Shown: positions 61,860 through 64,000 of the stretch, one piece after another
Layout of the letters: the number at the start of each line of letters is the position of its first letter
Position numbering within the stretch: the first letter of the stretch is position 1
Assembly (NCBI GenBank): GCA_014155875.1
Contig: JACEFZ010027058.1
Location: 1 to 64,000, forward strand
Length of the DNA: 64,000 nt
DNA from: Cepaea nemoralis
Taxonomy: Eukaryota > Mollusca > Gastropoda > Stylommatophora > Helicidae
Direction of reading: 5' to 3'
Notes under the pieces: generated by a model
The model's input: only the letters and a program-made list of their open reading frames with translations
Database searches by the model: none
What the model was told of the DNA's origin: nothing
Program-made: the position numbers and the translations under genes

Positions 61860-63360
61860 TGTTGATGGGCAATTCAAGAAATATCTCAAACAAACGTATA
61901 AATATATCGACCAAATAGGAAAATGTGTTAACTAAAGATGAAAACTGGGTCAAATAAAGAAAAATAAGTTCAAAGAAGCTTATAAAAAAGTAGGAAATAA
62001 TGCTAGTCAAACTAATAAAAAATTGTGGTCAAATACAGAAATATCTCATCCGAACTTATAACAAGTAAGAAAATATACTAGTACAATCAAGAAATATGTC
62101 GACCGAAGTAATACAATAAGCAGAACGACGGACAAACTTATAACTATTTCATTCAAACTTATAAAGACTATGATAAAATGTTATCCAAATCAAATAAAAG
62201 GCTGACCAAACTTATAATTAGCTCACCCAACCTTATAAAAAGTAAGAAAATTTGTTAGCCAAATAGGCAAAATATTGGTCAGATACACAAATATCTCAAT
62301 TAAACTTATAAAAAGTAGGAGAAAAGGCTAGTCAAACTAATAAAAATGGTAGTCAAATACATAAATATCTCAACTAAACTTATATAAAATAGGAAAATTG
62401 TAAGTCAAATGTAAAGACATATGGGGTAAATAGGAAATCATATTAACCAAATAGGAAAAATATCGCTCAAACTTATAAATATCGCGTCCAAACTTATAAA
62501 AAACAGGAAAATGTGTTAGCCGAATGGTGAAAATATTGGTCAAATTAAGAATCATGTCGACCGAAATAGGAAAATACGTGATTCAATGTATAAAAATGTT
62601 GGGTAAATACAGAAAGATATCGACCAACCTGATATAATTCTCCGCCAAACTTATGAAAAGTAGTGACATTTGTTAACCAAATGGGGAAAATAATATTGAC
62701 CATGTAAAGAAATAGCGCATCCAAACAGACAAAATGTAGGAAACTTTATTAGCCAAAGGTGAAAACTATTGGCCAAGTAAATAAATTTCTCGTCCAACCC
62801 CATAAAAGGTAGGACAATTTCTTGCCCAAATGTGAAAAAGATCGGCCAAACTTATAAATGTCTCGTCCAAACTTATAAAAAGTAGGAAAACAATATTAAC
62901 CAAATCAACTAAAAGGCTGACCAAACTTTTAAATATGTCATCCAAACTGACCAAAATAATAAAAATATTGGTTAAATATAGAAATATGTCGACCAAACTT
63001 TTAAAAATCTCCGGTAAATTTATGAAAAATAGGAAACTTTTTAAACTAAATGTGAAAAAATATCGACCAAACGTATAAAAAGCTCTGCCACTCTTATGAA
63101 AAGTAGGAAACTTTGTTAACCCACACGAAGAAAATTATTAACCAAATGTAGAAAATTTCGACCAAAATAGAAAAATGTGTTAGCCAAATGGGAAAAATAT
63201 TGGCCAAGTAAAGACATATTTCAACCAAACTTATAAATATGTCATCCAAATTTACAAAAAATAGGAACATTTGTCGACCAATTAAGAAAATATATTACCA
63301 AAACCGAAAAAGATACCAATCAAAATGAGAAAAATACCAACCAAACTAAGAAATATGTAT
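61860..63360 (+). repeat. Diverged satellite B block between two genes
   Basis: CCAAACTTATAAAAAGTAGG, TTGTTAGCCAAAT and AAATATCGACCAAAC subrepeats occur at irregular spacing. They have the same vocabulary and orientation as the left arm of the palindrome, especially its inner degenerate zone (31501-32063). The clean 189-bp period is lost, so this block is older or not homogenised. Open frames here (62370-62555 and 62766-62996, minus strand) are repeat translations. Confidence 0.88.
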
Positions 63361-63645
63361 ATGAATGTGATTATCGACCAGTATGGTCACTGTTAATTAA
63401 AATATAAAAAGTAACGTTCGACAAGAACATTCAACTTGTCTAAAACACGCGTCTAGTGATTTCGGTGACAGCCGTTTTATCTCCAGTAGGTTGGGTAATT
63501 TGACCGACCAGAAGAGACGAGTCCACCACTTTATACAAGTATTATGTTATTATCCATTTCGACCATTTTGCACCATTTCACAATAGTGGATTCATCAGTT
63601 TGACTGCTAGACATCTTTTGATGAACGTTAGCTATCAGTATAATA
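63361..63645 (+). promoter_or_regulatory. Upstream region of the Bcl-2-like gene
   Basis: It begins where satellite B ends. TTTATACAAG (about 63530) could be a weak TATA element. A CACGCGTC stretch and a CATTTCGACCATTTTGCACC / CATTTCAC run lie between. No CCAAT or GC box like that of the zinc-finger gene is seen. Confidence 0.3.
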
Positions 63646-64000
63646 ATGACACAAGCATCGATTGATTTGAAACAAGTTCATAGCGAGATAGTGAATATGG
63701 CGTTGACTATTATTAGTTCCTACAATTCCAAAAAGGCAAATAACTCGACGTTGTCTGGTTTAGTCGGTCAAATAGCCGAAACAACAATCTGTGTTGTTCA
63801 CGAGACTAGAAGACAGTATCAAGCCCGAACATGTTTTCCAAGTCTTTGTTTTAGTCAGTGATGAATTCTTTGGTGATAACGTATCAACTATGGGAGAATA
63901 ATTATGCTGTTTACCTTTGGCATGCGTCTGGGTAAGCATCTGGTTGATAATTCTTACAACGCCGATGCGAATGTCCAAGACCTGGAAGAGGACTTCGCTA
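63646..64000 (+). pseudogene. Bcl-2-like gene, frame-disrupted and cut by the window edge
   Basis: The frame from ATG 63646 gives an N-terminal helix (IVNMALTIISSY) and a weak BH3-like LSGLVGQIAE (residues 36-45), and is open to a stop at 63859. The same frame resumes later with NYGRI (63886-63900), LFTFG and LGKHLVD, an excellent BH1 match (consensus N-W-G-R-I/V, then F.FG). Between about 63812 and 63882 the coding character, including DEFFGDN just before BH1, lies in the next frame, so two compensating 1-nt shifts separate the parts. Bcl-2 family proteins control mitochondrial apoptosis; pro- or anti-apoptotic type cannot be told without the BH2 and tail beyond the edge. A decayed gene and consensus errors in T-runs are both possible. 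I do not write the joined product. Confidence 0.7.

Noticed and set aside
61860..63360. A CRISPR-like or regulatory array of short repeats
   Set aside because: Irregular diverged subrepeats of satellite B; no spacer structure.

Overview
The window reads as repeat-rich animal (metazoan) nuclear DNA, most likely from an invertebrate and plausibly a mollusc. The grounds are decayed RTE-like and RNase H-bearing non-LTR retrotransposons, several tRNA-derived SINE families, very long CTAT, GA, GT, GAA and GAT microsatellites, and almost no intact coding sequence. The organism call is an inference; no marker gene settles it.

Layout. (1) 1-26606 has no recognisable gene and a very unusual composition. 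It starts about 88% purine, becomes C-depleted but G-containing (4.3-12.3 kb), then nearly pure A/T, with one stretch of about 2.2 kb holding no G or C. Open frames on its minus strand are by-products of this bias. (2) 26607-37385 is a giant inverted repeat: two arms of about 5.4 kb around a 49-bp centre. Each arm carries, from outside in, a unique end, a GTGGTCAAG minisatellite, a unique spacer, a 189-bp satellite (11 units left, 10 right) and a degenerate inner part. (3) 37386-57250 is ordinary-looking host DNA packed with transposon remnants and microsatellites, including a LINE copy with a 14-bp target-site duplication that was later split by a hairpin element. (4) 57250-64000 is a small gene island. 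It holds a broken unknown coding segment with a poly(A) signal, a block of imperfect repeats with tRNA-like B boxes, a complete transcription unit (CCAAT, GC box, TATA, CDS, AATAAA) for a two-zinc-finger protein, and a frame-disrupted Bcl-2-like gene that runs off the window.

The palindrome and the gene island share repeats. The CCAAACTTATAAAAAGTAGG satellite of the palindrome reappears, diverged and in left-arm orientation, at 61.86-63.36 kb between the zinc-finger and Bcl-2-like genes, and the palindrome end resembles sequence near 59.6 kb. My main hypothesis is that both are parts of one large mobile or virus-like element family. The palindrome would be a foldback-type terminus or a hairpin-telomere-like junction, and the gene island a cargo or core segment. 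A C2H2 regulator and a Bcl-2 homologue fit such an element but do not prove it. The compositional tract at 1-26.6 kb shares the purine-rich strand of the left arm, and the skew flips at the palindrome centre, so it may be part of the same structure or may be an assembly or sequencing artefact. Raw reads must decide.
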